Assembly: GCF_013364155.1 (NCBI RefSeq)
Contig: NZ_CP054916.1
Location: forward strand, 434,001 to 498,000
DNA from: Streptomyces sp. NA02950
GTDB taxonomy: Bacteria; Actinomycetota; Actinomycetes; Streptomycetales; Streptomycetaceae
Length of the DNA: 64,000 bases
Direction: 5' to 3'
Under the pieces are notes generated by a model. The model had not been told where the DNA came from and ran no database searches. It saw only the letters and a program-made list of their open reading frames with translations. The position numbers and the translations under genes were made by a program. How positions within the stretch are numbered: position 1 is the stretch's first letter; every line of letters begins with the position of its first letter. Below, piece after piece: positions 42,569 to 52,033 of the stretch.

Positions 42569-44329
42569 ATGGGATTCCGCACGCCGAATCTGGCCGACGT
42601 CCATATGAAGGAATGGCGGTCACGGCCCTATCTTCAACGCATCCGCCCGCTCGCGCAGCACTGGGCCGAGAACGGCTTCGGCACACCGGGCGCGGTGTAT
42701 GTGCTCTACCTCGTGAAGATCGCGGTCTATGTACTCGGCGGTATCGCGGTCACCGCGGCCACGCCGGGGCTCGGGTCCGTGGGCGATTTCGCGTCCTGGT
42801 GGACCGAGCCGATCGCGTACCAGAAGATCGTGGTCTGGACGCTGCTGTACGAAGTGCTCGGGTTCGGCTGTGGCTCCGGACCGCTGACGCTGCGTTTCGC
42901 CCCTCCCGTCAGCGCGTTTCTGCACTGGCTCCGGCCCGGTACCGTCCGGCTTCCCCCGTGGCCGAACGCCGTTCCGCTCACTCGCGGGACGCGCCGCACC
43001 GTACTCGATGCGGCGCTGTACGGGGCCGTCCTGGCCTCGGCGGTGTGGCTCCTGTGCTCCCCCGGTCAGGCCTCCGGGGAGCACACGGCCGGCCTGATCG
43101 ATCCCCTGCGCCTCGTCCCGCTGGTGGTCGCGCTGGCGCTGCTGGGGCTGCGGGACAAGACGGTTTTCCTGGCCGCCCGGGCCGAGCACTACGGGCTGAC
43201 CCTGCTGGTCTTCTGCTTCCCTGTCACCGACATGCTCATCGGGCTCAAGCTGGTCATGCTCGGGCTGTGGTGGGGCGCCGCGACATCCAAGCTGAACCAC
43301 CACTTCCCCTTCGTCTGCGCCATCATGCTCAGCAACAGCCCGCTCCAGCGCAGCAAGTGGTTCAAGCGCAGGCTCTACCGCCGCTTCCCGGACGATCTGC
43401 GCCCCTCCTGGGTGTCCGCTCTCGCGGCGCACGGCGGCACGGTCATCGAGTATTCGGTGCCCCTGGTGCTGCTCTTCTCCCACGGCGGCATCACCACGAC
43501 CGTCGCGCTGGCCATCATGGTCGTCTTCCACCTGCACATCCTCTCGACCTTCCCGATGGGCGTGCCGCTCGAGTGGAACATCTTCTTCATCTACTCCGCA
43601 CTGTTCCTCTTCGGCCACTATGCCGGGGTCGGAGTGTCCGGGCTCGAGTCCCCGCTGCTCGCAGCGCTGCTTGTGGTCTGCCTGGTAGGAGTTCCGGCCC
43701 TGGGCAACGTGAAGCCGCACCTGGTGTCGTTCCTCCCCTCGATGCGTTATTACGCGGGGAACTGGGCCACCAGCCTCTGGTGCTTCCGCAAGGGCTCCGA
43801 GGCGAAGCTCAACTCCCACATCGTCAAGGCGGCAGGTACGCCGAAGGACCAGCTCACCGGGTTGTACGGAGAGGAGACGACAGAGCTGATGCTGCATCAG
43901 GGAATGGCGTGGCGCTCGATGCACACGCACGGCCGGGCGCTGAACGGACTGCTCCCCCGGGCCGTGGACGACATCGCCGAATACGACGTGCGGGACGGGG
44001 AATACGTGGCCGGCACCGTCCTCGGCTGGAACTTCGGCGAGGGCCATCTGCACAACGCCCAGCTGCTGCACGCGGTCCAGGAGCGGTGCGGATTCGCGGC
44101 AGGCGAACTGCGCGTCATCGTCCTGGAGTCCCAGCCCATCCACCGGCAGCAGCAGCACTATCGCATCCTGGACGCGGCGACCGGTCGGATCGAGGAGGGC
44201 CTGGTGGATGTCAGGGAGATGCTGTCGCGGCAGCCCTGGCTCGCCGACGACGATCCGGCGATTCCCGTCCGGAGCGTCGACGGGGACCCGCTCCCGGCGG
44301 GCGCCGAGGCGGTGCCCGCCCATGAGTGA
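42569..44329 (+). CDS. DUF3556 transmembrane protein
   Basis: A 586-residue protein. It opens MGFRTPNLADVHMKEWRSRP and has about ten hydrophobic helices over residues 45-390 (for example YVLYLVKIAVYVLGGIAVTA, LILHCF-like segments, IILSNSPLQRSKWFKRRLYR loop, ILSTFPMGVPLEWNIFFIYS). A soluble C-terminal region of about 170 residues (TELMLHQGMAWRSMHTHGRA, LGWNFGEGHLHNAQLLHAVQ) follows. It fits DUF3556, known mainly from mycobacteria and related lipid-rich actinobacteria and without assigned function. The stop overlaps the next start by 8 bp. A role in lipid modification is inferred only from neighbours. Confidence 0.85.
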   Translation: MGFRTPNLADVHMKEWRSRPYLQRIRPLAQHWAENGFGTPGAVYVLYLVKIAVYVLGGIAVTAATPGLGSVGDFASWWTEPIAYQKIVVWTLLYEVLGFGCGSGPLTLRFAPPVSAFLHWLRPGTVRLPPWPNAVPLTRGTRRTVLDAALYGAVLASAVWLLCSPGQASGEHTAGLIDPLRLVPLVVALALLGLRDKTVFLAARAEHYGLTLLVFCFPVTDMLIGLKLVMLGLWWGAATSKLNHHFPFVCAIMLSNSPLQRSKWFKRRLYRRFPDDLRPSWVSALAAHGGTVIEYSVPLVLLFSHGGITTTVALAIMVVFHLHILSTFPMGVPLEWNIFFIYSALFLFGHYAGVGVSGLESPLLAALLVVCLVGVPALGNVKPHLVSFLPSMRYYAGNWATSLWCFRKGSEAKLNSHIVKAAGTPKDQLTGLYGEETTELMLHQGMAWRSMHTHGRALNGLLPRAVDDIAEYDVRDGEYVAGTVLGWNFGEGHLHNAQLLHAVQERCGFAAGELRVIVLESQPIHRQQQHYRILDAATGRIEEGLVDVREMLSRQPWLADDDPAIPVRSVDGDPLPAGAEAVPAHE

Positions 44330-45737
44330 CGCCATCGTGGTGGGCTCCGGCCCCAACGGGCTGAGCGCCGCCGTCGCCCTGGCGCGGCAGGGTGTGTCCG
44401 TTACCGTGCTGGAGGCCGCTGAGGAGATCGGCGGCGGGACCCGGAGCAGTGAGCTCACCGTGCCCGGAGTACTCCACGACCACTGCTCCGCCGTGCACGC
44501 GATGGGCATCGCCTCGCCGTATCTGAGCACACTCGGCCTCGAGCGGTACGGACTGGAGTGGGCCTTCCCCGAGGTCGACCTCGCACATCCGCTGGACTCG
44601 GGCCGTGCCGGGGTGATGGTCCGCTCCGTGGAGCGGACGGCGGCCGGGCTCGGTCCCGACGGCCCGGCGTGGAGTCGGCTCTTCGGCCCGGTGGCGGCGG
44701 GGTTCGACGCCCTGGCCGAGGATTTCCTGGGGCCGCTCGTCCGTGTTCCGGCCCACCCCGTCCACCTCGTGCGCTTCGGGCTGCGGGCCCTCCAGCCCGC
44801 CACCGTCCTGGCCCGCCGCTGGCGCACCGAGGAGGCGCGTGCCCTGTTCGCCGGTGTCGCGGCGCACTCCTTCCATCCGCTGACCGGCCCCTTCAGCTCG
44901 GCGATCGGGCTGGCGCTGACCACCGCCGGACACCGGTACGGCTGGCCGGTCGTCCGCGGAGGTTCCCGGATGATGGCCGAGGCGCTGGCCGCCCTGCTCA
45001 AGGAGCTCGGCGGCACGGTCGAAACAGGCATCACGGTGCGCTCGCTCGATGAGCTGGCCCCCGCACGGACCGTCCTGCTCGATGTCGGGCCGGGCGCCGC
45101 CGTGGACATCTGCGGGGACCGCATGCCCGCCCGCGTCCGGCGCGCCTACCGGGGCTACCGCCACGGCCCGGGGGCGTTCAAAATCGATCTGGCCGTCGAG
45201 GGAGGGGTGCCGTGGACCAATGCCTCCTGCCGCCGCGCGGGCACGGTGCACCTCGGCGGCACCCTCGAGGAGGTCGTACAGGCCGAACGGGATACCCACG
45301 GCGGCCGGATGCCAGAGCGCCCGTTCGTGCTGGTCGCCCAGCAGTACCTCGCCGATCCGGGGCGCTCGTCGGGCGATGTCCATCCCGTGTACGCGTACGC
45401 CCACGTCCCGCACGGCTACACGGGCGACGCGACGGACGCCATACTGGACCGGATCGAGCAGTACGCCCCCGGTTTCCGGGAGCGCATCGTGGGCAGGTTC
45501 GTCCGCAGTACAACCGAAATGCCACAGTACAACCCGAACTACACCGGCGGAGACATCATCACCGGGGCCAATACGATACGGCAGCTGACACTGCGGCCCC
45601 GGGTGGCGCTGGACCCGTACAGCACCGGCGTTCCCGGAGTCTTCCTGTGCTCGGCGGCCACACCACCGGGCCCCGGCACGCACGGGATGGGCGGTTACCA
45701 CGCGGCGCGGTCCGCTCTGCGGTACCTCGCCCGCTGA
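44322..45737 (+). CDS. FAD-dependent oxidoreductase, phytoene-desaturase-like
   Basis: A 471-residue flavoprotein. The N-terminal dinucleotide fold reads MSDAIVVGSGPNGLSAAVAL, ARQGVSVTVLEAAEEIGGGT (GxGxxG and distal Glu), and the C-terminal FAD motif is GVFLCSAATPPGPGTHGMGG, YHAARSAL. This pattern belongs to the amine-oxidase/phytoene-desaturase (CrtI-like) superfamily, often acting on hydrophobic substrates. No carotenoid synthase genes are near. ATG 44322 overlaps the DUF3556 stop, so the two proteins are made in step. The substrate is unknown. Confidence 0.9.
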   Translation: MSDAIVVGSGPNGLSAAVALARQGVSVTVLEAAEEIGGGTRSSELTVPGVLHDHCSAVHAMGIASPYLSTLGLERYGLEWAFPEVDLAHPLDSGRAGVMVRSVERTAAGLGPDGPAWSRLFGPVAAGFDALAEDFLGPLVRVPAHPVHLVRFGLRALQPATVLARRWRTEEARALFAGVAAHSFHPLTGPFSSAIGLALTTAGHRYGWPVVRGGSRMMAEALAALLKELGGTVETGITVRSLDELAPARTVLLDVGPGAAVDICGDRMPARVRRAYRGYRHGPGAFKIDLAVEGGVPWTNASCRRAGTVHLGGTLEEVVQAERDTHGGRMPERPFVLVAQQYLADPGRSSGDVHPVYAYAHVPHGYTGDATDAILDRIEQYAPGFRERIVGRFVRSTTEMPQYNPNYTGGDIITGANTIRQLTLRPRVALDPYSTGVPGVFLCSAATPPGPGTHGMGGYHAARSALRYLAR

Positions 45738-45782
45738 GCCGCCGTACCGGCAGGAAGGCCGCCGCGCCGAAAGGACACCGAT

Positions 45783-47030
45783 ATGGACGTGCCGACGGAT
45801 CCCGTCGCCCGGATCGCGGCGGCCGTGCTGCCCCATCGCGACGCGTTCATAGCGGAGCTGGTCGAGGCCACCGAGAAGGAGATCGCAGTCCTCGACCATG
45901 ACGAGCGGCTGCACAGCCTGCTTCACGCCAGCATCACCGAGAACGTCGTCGCGGGACTGCACGTGCTGAGCAACGGCATCGATCCGCGGACCGTGGACGC
46001 GCCGCCGTCGGCCATCTCGTACGCCCGCCACCTCGCCCAGCGCGACGTCCCCATGTCAGCCCTCCTGCGCGCCTACCGGCTGGGAGCGTCCGCCTTCCTG
46101 CACAGGGCACTGAGCGAAACCGCGAACCTGCCGGGCCAGAACGGCACGAGCGTGGTCATCTCCCTGATGGACATCTCCGCGGCGTACATCGACCGCGTAT
46201 CGGAACAGGTCGCCCGGGCGTACGAGGAGGAGCGCGAGCGCTGGGTGAGCAGCAGGGGCGTACTGCGACAGCACTGGGTGACCCAGCTGTTGCAGGACCC
46301 CTCGCCCAATCTCACCCAGGCGGAAGCCGCCCTCGGCTACCGGCTGGCCGGCACCCATCTCGCGGTGGAGGGCTGGATGGACCGCTCCAGCGACCCGTAC
46401 GACGCGATGACCATCCTGGAGCGGTTGAGCACCGTGTTGCGCCGTGTCTTCAAGGCGCGGGAACACCCGCTCGTCGTGCCCACCGACGAGACGGACGTCC
46501 GTTTCTGGTTCCCGGTGAAGGCAGGGCTGACCGTGGACGCCGAGACGGTGGCGCTGGAGCTGGTGCGCGCCCGGCTGCCGGTGCGGCTGGCCATCGGCAA
46601 CCCGCGTCCCGGACTCGACGGCTTCCGCCGCAGCATCCGTGGCGCTTCCCGGGCGAAGACCCTCGCCCTGGCGGCCGGAGACGACGCGCCGCCCGTGGTG
46701 TCCTTCGCCGAGGTGGCGCCCGTGGCCTTGCTGGCCGACGAGCCCGGCGAGCTGGCGGACTTCGTCGCCGACACCCTCGGCAGCCTGGTCATCGACGATC
46801 CCTGGCGGCAGTCGCTGCGCGAGACCCTGCGCATCTTCCTCGCGACCCATCGCAGTTACGCCGCCACCGCCGAGCTGCTCACGGTCCACCGCAACACCGT
46901 CCACTACCGCATCCAGCAGACCGTCGAGAAGTACGGCGTACCGCTGGAGGGCAACACCTTCGAGCTGCAGCTGGCCCTGGCCATCTGCCGCTGGCACGGG
47001 TCCACCGTGCTGCGGCGGGCCTCTGGATGA
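45783..47030 (+). CDS. PucR/CdaR-type helix-turn-helix regulator
   Basis: A 415-residue protein. The N-terminal RsbRD-like helical region (VLPHRDAFIAELVEATEKEI, SYARHLAQRDVPMSALLRAY, RLGASAFLHRALSE) is followed by a GGDEF-like middle and the C-terminal PucR helix-turn-helix (LRIFLATHRSYAATAELLTV, HRNTVHYRIQQTVEKYGVPL). It is the last gene of the ligase/DUF3556/oxidoreductase set, 45 bp after the oxidoreductase, and likely regulates it. It differs in the N-terminal domain from the PucR protein at 30-31.5 kb. Confidence 0.9.
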   Translation: MDVPTDPVARIAAAVLPHRDAFIAELVEATEKEIAVLDHDERLHSLLHASITENVVAGLHVLSNGIDPRTVDAPPSAISYARHLAQRDVPMSALLRAYRLGASAFLHRALSETANLPGQNGTSVVISLMDISAAYIDRVSEQVARAYEEERERWVSSRGVLRQHWVTQLLQDPSPNLTQAEAALGYRLAGTHLAVEGWMDRSSDPYDAMTILERLSTVLRRVFKAREHPLVVPTDETDVRFWFPVKAGLTVDAETVALELVRARLPVRLAIGNPRPGLDGFRRSIRGASRAKTLALAAGDDAPPVVSFAEVAPVALLADEPGELADFVADTLGSLVIDDPWRQSLRETLRIFLATHRSYAATAELLTVHRNTVHYRIQQTVEKYGVPLEGNTFELQLALAICRWHGSTVLRRASG

Positions 47031-47830
47031 GGGGTCCGGCACGCCGGGCGCCGCGGGCTCGGACGAAGGCGTGTGCCCGGTGGCCGCCTTGCCTACATGA
47101 GGCTGTTCCCGCGGGTCCTCGAACCAGCAGATCGCCCCGGCGTCCGCGCAGAACGCGCGATGTCGTGGCCCAGCGGAATCCCGGTGCCGCCGCGCGCAAG
47201 GTGGTGTTCCGCCATACCGCCCGTACCGAGCACACGCTCGCTCCCTGGCCCGAAGCCCAGGCCCTCATCGACGGCCTCCCCCATGCCGGAGCACATCTGG
47301 TCCTCACCGCCCCGGCCCCCGCTCACTCGACCGGGCCCAGGCGGCGGCAGGACGACCGGATGTGGGCGAAGTCGCCCGGCGTACCGGCACCGGAACCCGG
47401 ACCGTTTCCGGGCGTCCTTCACCGTCAGCGGCATCACCGCGCAAGGGACACCGGACGACGGCACCCGGCTCGACCCGGCCGATGCGCGCAGGCGTCCGCG
47501 CACCGTCGGGCTGTCGCAGCGGCGGCTGCCCACTGTGCCGACAGCCCCTGCGGGACGGCCGGGTCGCCTACGCGAGCCCCCGGCGCTGCCACCGCCCGAG
47601 GGAACTGTGCTGCTGTACCGCGCAGTCCCTACCAGCGATGTCCATATCGCTACGTGAAGCGTGTCGTCGAAGGCTGCGGCCGGGCGCGGTCGTGGGTCTC
47701 GGCCGAACCCACCCGTGCCGAGTCCTTCCCCGGGTGGCTGGTGCAGCTCCGGGAAAAGCACACCTGCCCCGTCTCACCCGGACCGCCCATCGATCACGAT
47801 TCGATACGCGCCCTCGTCGTCGCCCTCGGT
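47031..47830. other. 800 bp without a recognisable gene
   Basis: All frames on both strands are open for long stretches because of base composition. The best protein-like pieces (for example RKVVFRHTARTEHTLAPWPE at about 47200) have no clear family. It may be a decayed gene or IS remnant, but nothing can be supported. Confidence 0.45.
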
Positions 47831-48151
47831 TCAAGCGCCGGGGGGCCTGTAGTCGACCTGCTTTTTCGTCGCGGCATCGAGATCTTCGGGGCTGAGCAAC
47901 GGTACGGCCTTGGAGTGCACAGCACCGCTTGACCGTGCCACGATGGAGATAGCGGCCATCGACACGTTATCGGGAATGTCGACGACGACGTACAGATCGT
48001 GTTCGCCGAAGGCGAAGTACATCCATTCCAGCGTCCCCCCGCACGACTGGATCTCCCGCTTGACGGCCTCCCTGCGTCCCGTCCCTCCATCGGCGAGCAG
48101 CCCCTTGGCACCATCGGCGCTGTAACTGGCCGTCACCAGGTACTTCGGCAT
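47831..48151 (-). CDS. GYD-domain protein
   Basis: A 106-residue ferredoxin-like-fold protein: MPKYLVTASYSADGAKGLLA, GGTGRREAVKREIQSCGGTL, EWMYFAFGEHDLYVVVDIPD and NVSMAAISIVARSSGAVHSK. The GEHDLYVVVD segment is the GYD-domain signature. Function is unknown; related proteins are small dimeric barrels. ATG 48151 has GGAG upstream, and the longer frame before it is non-coding. It is monocistronic. Confidence 0.88.
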   Translation of the reverse strand: MPKYLVTASYSADGAKGLLADGGTGRREAVKREIQSCGGTLEWMYFAFGEHDLYVVVDIPDNVSMAAISIVARSSGAVHSKAVPLLSPEDLDAATKKQVDYRPPGA

Positions 48152-48370
48152 GCACATCTCCCACTCACTCGTCGCAGCCGGCACCTGTTCCTTACCGCGC
48201 GAGTTGGACGCTGCCGCGAGCACCGTGTGCCCATGCCCCGGATGGCGTATCAACGGACGTGTCTTCAGAGCCGAAGAGGGACGCACCGCCGGGAGCGATG
48301 CCCGTGAGACTCCCTGACCCGGACAACCGCGCACCGCCACTTCCCGGCGGCACCCACAGGGGCGGGGCGT

Positions 48371-48384
48371 TGACCGGACGGTCA
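48371..48384. promoter_or_regulatory. 14-bp palindrome, possible TetR-type operator
   Basis: TGACCGGACGGTCA has six-base arms, TGACCG and CGGTCA, around GA. It lies in the 408-bp gap between the GYD gene and putP, 220 bp before the GYD start. No gene is recognised in the rest of this gap. The regulator is unknown. Confidence 0.4.
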
Positions 48385-48559
48385 GTTGGTTCGGGTGGCG
48401 GCCCGGGCTCGCCCGCACCACCCGCTCCGCCACCACCCGGCAGGACCATGGGCGCCGCCGGTCGAGTGCGGCCTCCGTCCCCGCATGAACGTAGGGGGCG
48501 CAGATGTGTGGGCGTTCGGGTATGCGGCCCCGCAGCGGTCGGACGCTGTCGTGCGACGT

Positions 48560-50089
48560 TCAGCTGACCGGCACCCTCGCCGTGGGGTCCGGCTCCATGG
48601 CGCCCGACCAGGTGCGGCGCGGCGGGCGGCCGACGAACGTGCCGAAGAGCAGCGCCGCCGCGGTGGCCGCGAGCACCCCCGGCACCATCTCGTAGACGCC
48701 CGACTGCAGCGGACCGAGGAGCGGGTCGATGTGCTTCCACAGGAGGACGGTGGCCGCTCCCGTCACGATGCCGGCCATCGCCCCAGCCCGCGTCATGCGC
48801 GGCCAGTAGAGCGACAACAGGATCACCGGCCCGAAGGCTGAGCCGAAACCCGCCCAGGCGTAGGCGACGATGTCCAGTACGGCGCCGCCGCTGAGCGCGA
48901 TGACGTAGGCCACCAGGGCGACGGCCACCACCGTCGCCCGAGCCGCCAGCACCATCGACGCATCAGAGGCCCGCCGGTTGACGAAGGCCCGGTAGAAGTC
49001 CTCGGTCAGGGCCATCGCCGAGACCAACAGCTGGCTGTCCGCGGTGGACTTGATCGCGGCGAGCACGCCCACCAGCAGGATGCCGGCGACCCAGGGATTG
49101 ACCAGTTGGGCGCAGAGCGCGATGAAGACGGTCTCCGGATTCTTCAGCGGCTGGTCGAGCGCGGCGATCCCCACCAGTCCCACGGTCGAGGCGCCCGCCA
49201 GACACCCGACCACCCAGGCCACACCGATACGGCGGGCCCGGGGAATCTCGCGGGTGCTGCGGATGCTCATGAAGCGCACCAGGATGTGAGGCTGACCGAA
49301 GTAGCCCAGTCCCCAGGCGAGCAGGGAGATCACCGCCACCGCACCGAGCGGCCCGGCGGAGGTCCACTGGCTGCCGTCGAATCCGGCCTGTTCCCCCATG
49401 TTCAGCAGGGACGGGGTCTTGCGCGTCAGTACGCCGTGCAGCGCACCGAGTCCGCCCAGCGTCACCATGCCGATCGCCGGGAGTGCCACGGCCGCGCAGA
49501 ACATCACCGTCGCCTGCACCGAGTGCGTCACACTCACCGCTCGGAAGCCGCCCAGCACGGTGTAGACCACGATCACCGTGGCGAAGACGGTGAGCGCGAA
49601 GTCGAAGCCGCCGCCGAAGATGCCCTCGAACAGCACACCCCCTGCCAGGAGTCCGCTCGCCACGTAGACGGTGAAGAAGGCGACGGTGACCGTTGCCGAG
49701 ACCACGCGAAGCATTCTGCTGCCGTCCTCGAACCGCTCCTCCAGATAGGCCGAGAGGGTCTTCGCGTCACCGGCCAGTTCGGTGTAGGTGCGCAATCGCG
49801 GCGCGACCAGGAGCCAGTTGAGATAGGTGCCGACGGCGAGACCGACGGCGATCCACGAGGCGCCGATCCCCGCCGTATAGACGGCGCCGGGCAGTCCCAG
49901 GAACAGCCAGCCGGACATATCACTGGCTCCGGCGGACAGGGCCGCCAAGGGCGCACTCAGCCGGCGTCCGCCCAGCGCGAAGTCGGAGAATGTCAACGTG
50001 TCCTGATACGTCAGGACACCCACGAACACCATGGTGATCAGGAATATCCCAAACGTGATCATGACGGGTACGATTAAGGGTGTCACCAC
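48560..50089 (-). CDS. putP: Sodium/proline symporter, SSS family
   Basis: A 509-residue transporter with about 13 helices. Diagnostic strings: FSDFALGGRRLSAPLAALSA, GASDMSGWLFLGLPGAVYTA, TLSAYLEERFEDGSRMLRVV, VVYTVLGGFRAVSVTHSVQA and GLGYFGQPHILVRFMSIRST, ending with sodium-site region AAIKSTADSQLLVSAMALTE. These match PutP, which imports proline with sodium. GTG 50089 (or the next GTG codon) is the start; GGAG lies very close upstream. The start codons overlap the last codons of an IS630 transposase remnant, so the native promoter may have been replaced. Confidence 0.92.
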   Translation of the reverse strand: MVTPLIVPVMITFGIFLITMVFVGVLTYQDTLTFSDFALGGRRLSAPLAALSAGASDMSGWLFLGLPGAVYTAGIGASWIAVGLAVGTYLNWLLVAPRLRTYTELAGDAKTLSAYLEERFEDGSRMLRVVSATVTVAFFTVYVASGLLAGGVLFEGIFGGGFDFALTVFATVIVVYTVLGGFRAVSVTHSVQATVMFCAAVALPAIGMVTLGGLGALHGVLTRKTPSLLNMGEQAGFDGSQWTSAGPLGAVAVISLLAWGLGYFGQPHILVRFMSIRSTREIPRARRIGVAWVVGCLAGASTVGLVGIAALDQPLKNPETVFIALCAQLVNPWVAGILLVGVLAAIKSTADSQLLVSAMALTEDFYRAFVNRRASDASMVLAARATVVAVALVAYVIALSGGAVLDIVAYAWAGFGSAFGPVILLSLYWPRMTRAGAMAGIVTGAATVLLWKHIDPLLGPLQSGVYEMVPGVLAATAAALLFGTFVGRPPRRTWSGAMEPDPTARVPVS

Positions 50090-50600
50090 TGCTCCATGGC
50101 TGCTGGTTCTCTTCGAGGACGTAGCGGACGTGTGGCCTGTGGAAGTAGCCGCGGACGATGTGCGGCGGCGCTGGCGCCGGTGGAAGAACTTCGGGCTGTC
50201 AGCGGCGCGTTGGGCTTGGTTGTGGGTCGGCTGCGCGTGGGCGGGTTACAGCTTGAGGTCGGCGTTGACCAGCTCATCGAGGTTGTGCTCTGGTAGGTAC
50301 AACGGCAGGAAGCGCGGATCGATCCGGTCGGCGTGCTCGGACAGCCGGTCACAGACCGCGTGGGAGCAGTGGGCGGATTGACCGTCCACGACGAGGTGTC
50401 CCATGCGGCCGAAGTGACCGATGAGCCGTCCCAGGAGCGGCAGATAGTACTCGCGTCGAAGGTCTGCGTGAAGACCACGAAGGGGATGCGTCCCTTGGTG
50501 CCGATCGCGGGACCGAGGTCACACGGCTGGGTAGTCCGGGGCCGGCTGCCGTACCGCCTGCTGCTCGGTCTCCGACAGTGCCCGACCAGCGTGGCCACCG
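50085..50600 (-). mobile_element. IS630-family transposase remnant
   Basis: The minus strand reads YYLPLLGRLIGHFGRMGHLV, VDGQSAHCSHAVCDRLSEHA, then DRIDPRFLPLYLPEHNLDEL, VNADLK and a stop. This is the DDE region of IS630 transposases (LIVDGHxxH and FLPPYSPELNPDELxNADLK). Further on another frame gives IVRGYFHRPHVRYVLEENQQ, PWSSG, the usual C-terminus, which runs into the putP start. The N-terminal half and internal segments are lost. Confidence 0.85.
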
Positions 50601-51114
50601 CCCGCATCCGCGACGCTTGCTGCGCCGACGGCGACAAGTTCCGTACCCCCCCACCAGTTGGCGGCAGCAGAGCCCCCCGGATCGTTTATGAGGGTGTTTT
50701 CACCCGTCCCCGAAGCGAAGCGGGACCAACGCCTCTCCTGGTGCTGCTGCACCGCCTGCTCACGAAGGGATCAGCGGCGTAACGTGAGGCCAGTCGCTGC
50801 GGCTGATCGCGGCGACACCGATGTGCCGGATCGGTCCCGGCGCCTTGATCGGACGGTGCGAAGGCCAGGGATCTCCGGGGCGAGCGCGACCGAGGGGATC
50901 ATCGCCACGCAGGCGGGGCGGGAGCCCGTCTACCGGACCGTCCCCCGGCGGGCCAGGAGGCTTCTCGCCGTTCTCCTTCGACCGCCGCTACGCCATGAGC
51001 AACACCCGCGCCAAGGAGCTGGGCTTCCCCTTCTCCCGCACCACCGACTGGCTGCCCGGCGCCGTCGCCGAAGCCTCACCACCGAACCGTCCCTCACCGC
51101 CTGCGGAAGCCACC
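50601..51114. other. Intergenic region with a possible NAD-dependent epimerase tail
   Basis: The plus strand at about 50959-51080 reads FSPFSFDRRYAMSNTRAKEL, then GFPFSRTTDWLPGAVAEA. It resembles the C-terminal end of NAD-dependent epimerase/dehydratase family proteins, where such a motif precedes the stop. The remainder of the protein is not present. Nothing else was recognised. Confidence 0.4.
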
Positions 51115-51866
51115 ATGCAGTACCGCACCATCGCAGCCACCACCGTCAGCGGCCATCGGCCTGGGCGCCATGCCGCTGTCCGTCGAGCACCGTCCGGACC
51201 AGAGGCGGGCCATCGCCACCATCCACGCCGCCCTCGACGCGGGTGTCCCGCTCATCGACACCGCCGACAGCTACCACTGGCACGCCGACGAGGCCGGTCA
51301 CAACGAGCTGCTGATCGCCCGCGCCCTGGCCGCCCGTTACGGCGGCGACACCTCCGCCATCCTGGTCGCCACCAAGGGCGGCCGCGGCCGCCCCGGCGAC
51401 GGCAGCTGGACCGTCACCGCCACCCCCGGAACATCTCAAGCGAGCAGCCGAGGCCTCCGCCAAGCGCCTGGCCATCGACGCGATCGGCCTGTACCAGCTG
51501 CACAAGCCGGACCCCGCCGTGCCGTGGGCGGAGTCCGTCGGCGCGCTGCGCGAGCTGCTCGACACCGGCACGATCCGCGCCGCCGGCATCTCCAACGTCA
51601 CCAGTCCGCTGGGTGGCATCTCGCGCAGCTCCCTCGACGGCCCCTGCGGCCCCACCTCGGCCGGCACTGCCTGCCACCGCATTGCGGACGACCGCGGCGT
51701 CAGCCCGCAGCAGATCGCCCTGGCATGGCTGCTCGCCCGCTCCCCCGCAGTGATCCCGGTACCGGGAGCCAGCCGCCCGGCCTCCATCACCGACTCGGCC
51801 AGGGCCACGGACCTCAAGCTGAGCACGGAGGAGTTGACGCGGCTTGATGGCGCTCTGCCGAGGTGA
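51115..51866 (+). pseudogene. Aldo/keto reductase pseudogene
   Basis: Frames must be switched at about 51155, 51425 and 51510 to follow the protein. It begins MQYRTIAATTVSG, goes on with GAMPLSVEHRPDQRRAIATI, HAALDAGVPLIDTADSYHWH, EHLKRAAEASAKRLAIDAIG and LYQLHKPDPAVPWAESVGAL, then EEL-type helix RELLDTGTIRAAGISNVTS. It jumps to PLGGISRSSLDGPCGPTSAG and ends with GVSPQQIALAWLLARSPAVI. The segment between NVTS and PLGG (about 45 residues) is deleted. It keeps the catalytic Asp-Tyr region, but several frameshifts rule out function. Confidence 0.88.
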
Positions 51867-52033
51867 GTGGGTCACCGGGCGTCGCTTGCCGACCCTGACC
51901 GACGGCAGCGGTTGACGGGCCGGTTCGCCACGCCGCCCGGTGACCGCCACTGGCGTGCGGACGCACGGTGTGCGGCCCAGTTCAGGTCCTCGTCGGCGTC
52001 GGCTGTGGCGCGCCGATCCGTCGGGGCAAGGCC

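Noticed and set aside
42620..45124. An 834-codon minus-strand open frame
   Set aside because: It is antisense to the DUF3556 and oxidoreductase genes, whose translations match families; open frames of this size are common at high GC.
47031..47830. Long overlapping open frames on both strands
   Set aside because: No start signals, no family match and no consistent coding strand; treated as non-coding or too decayed to call.
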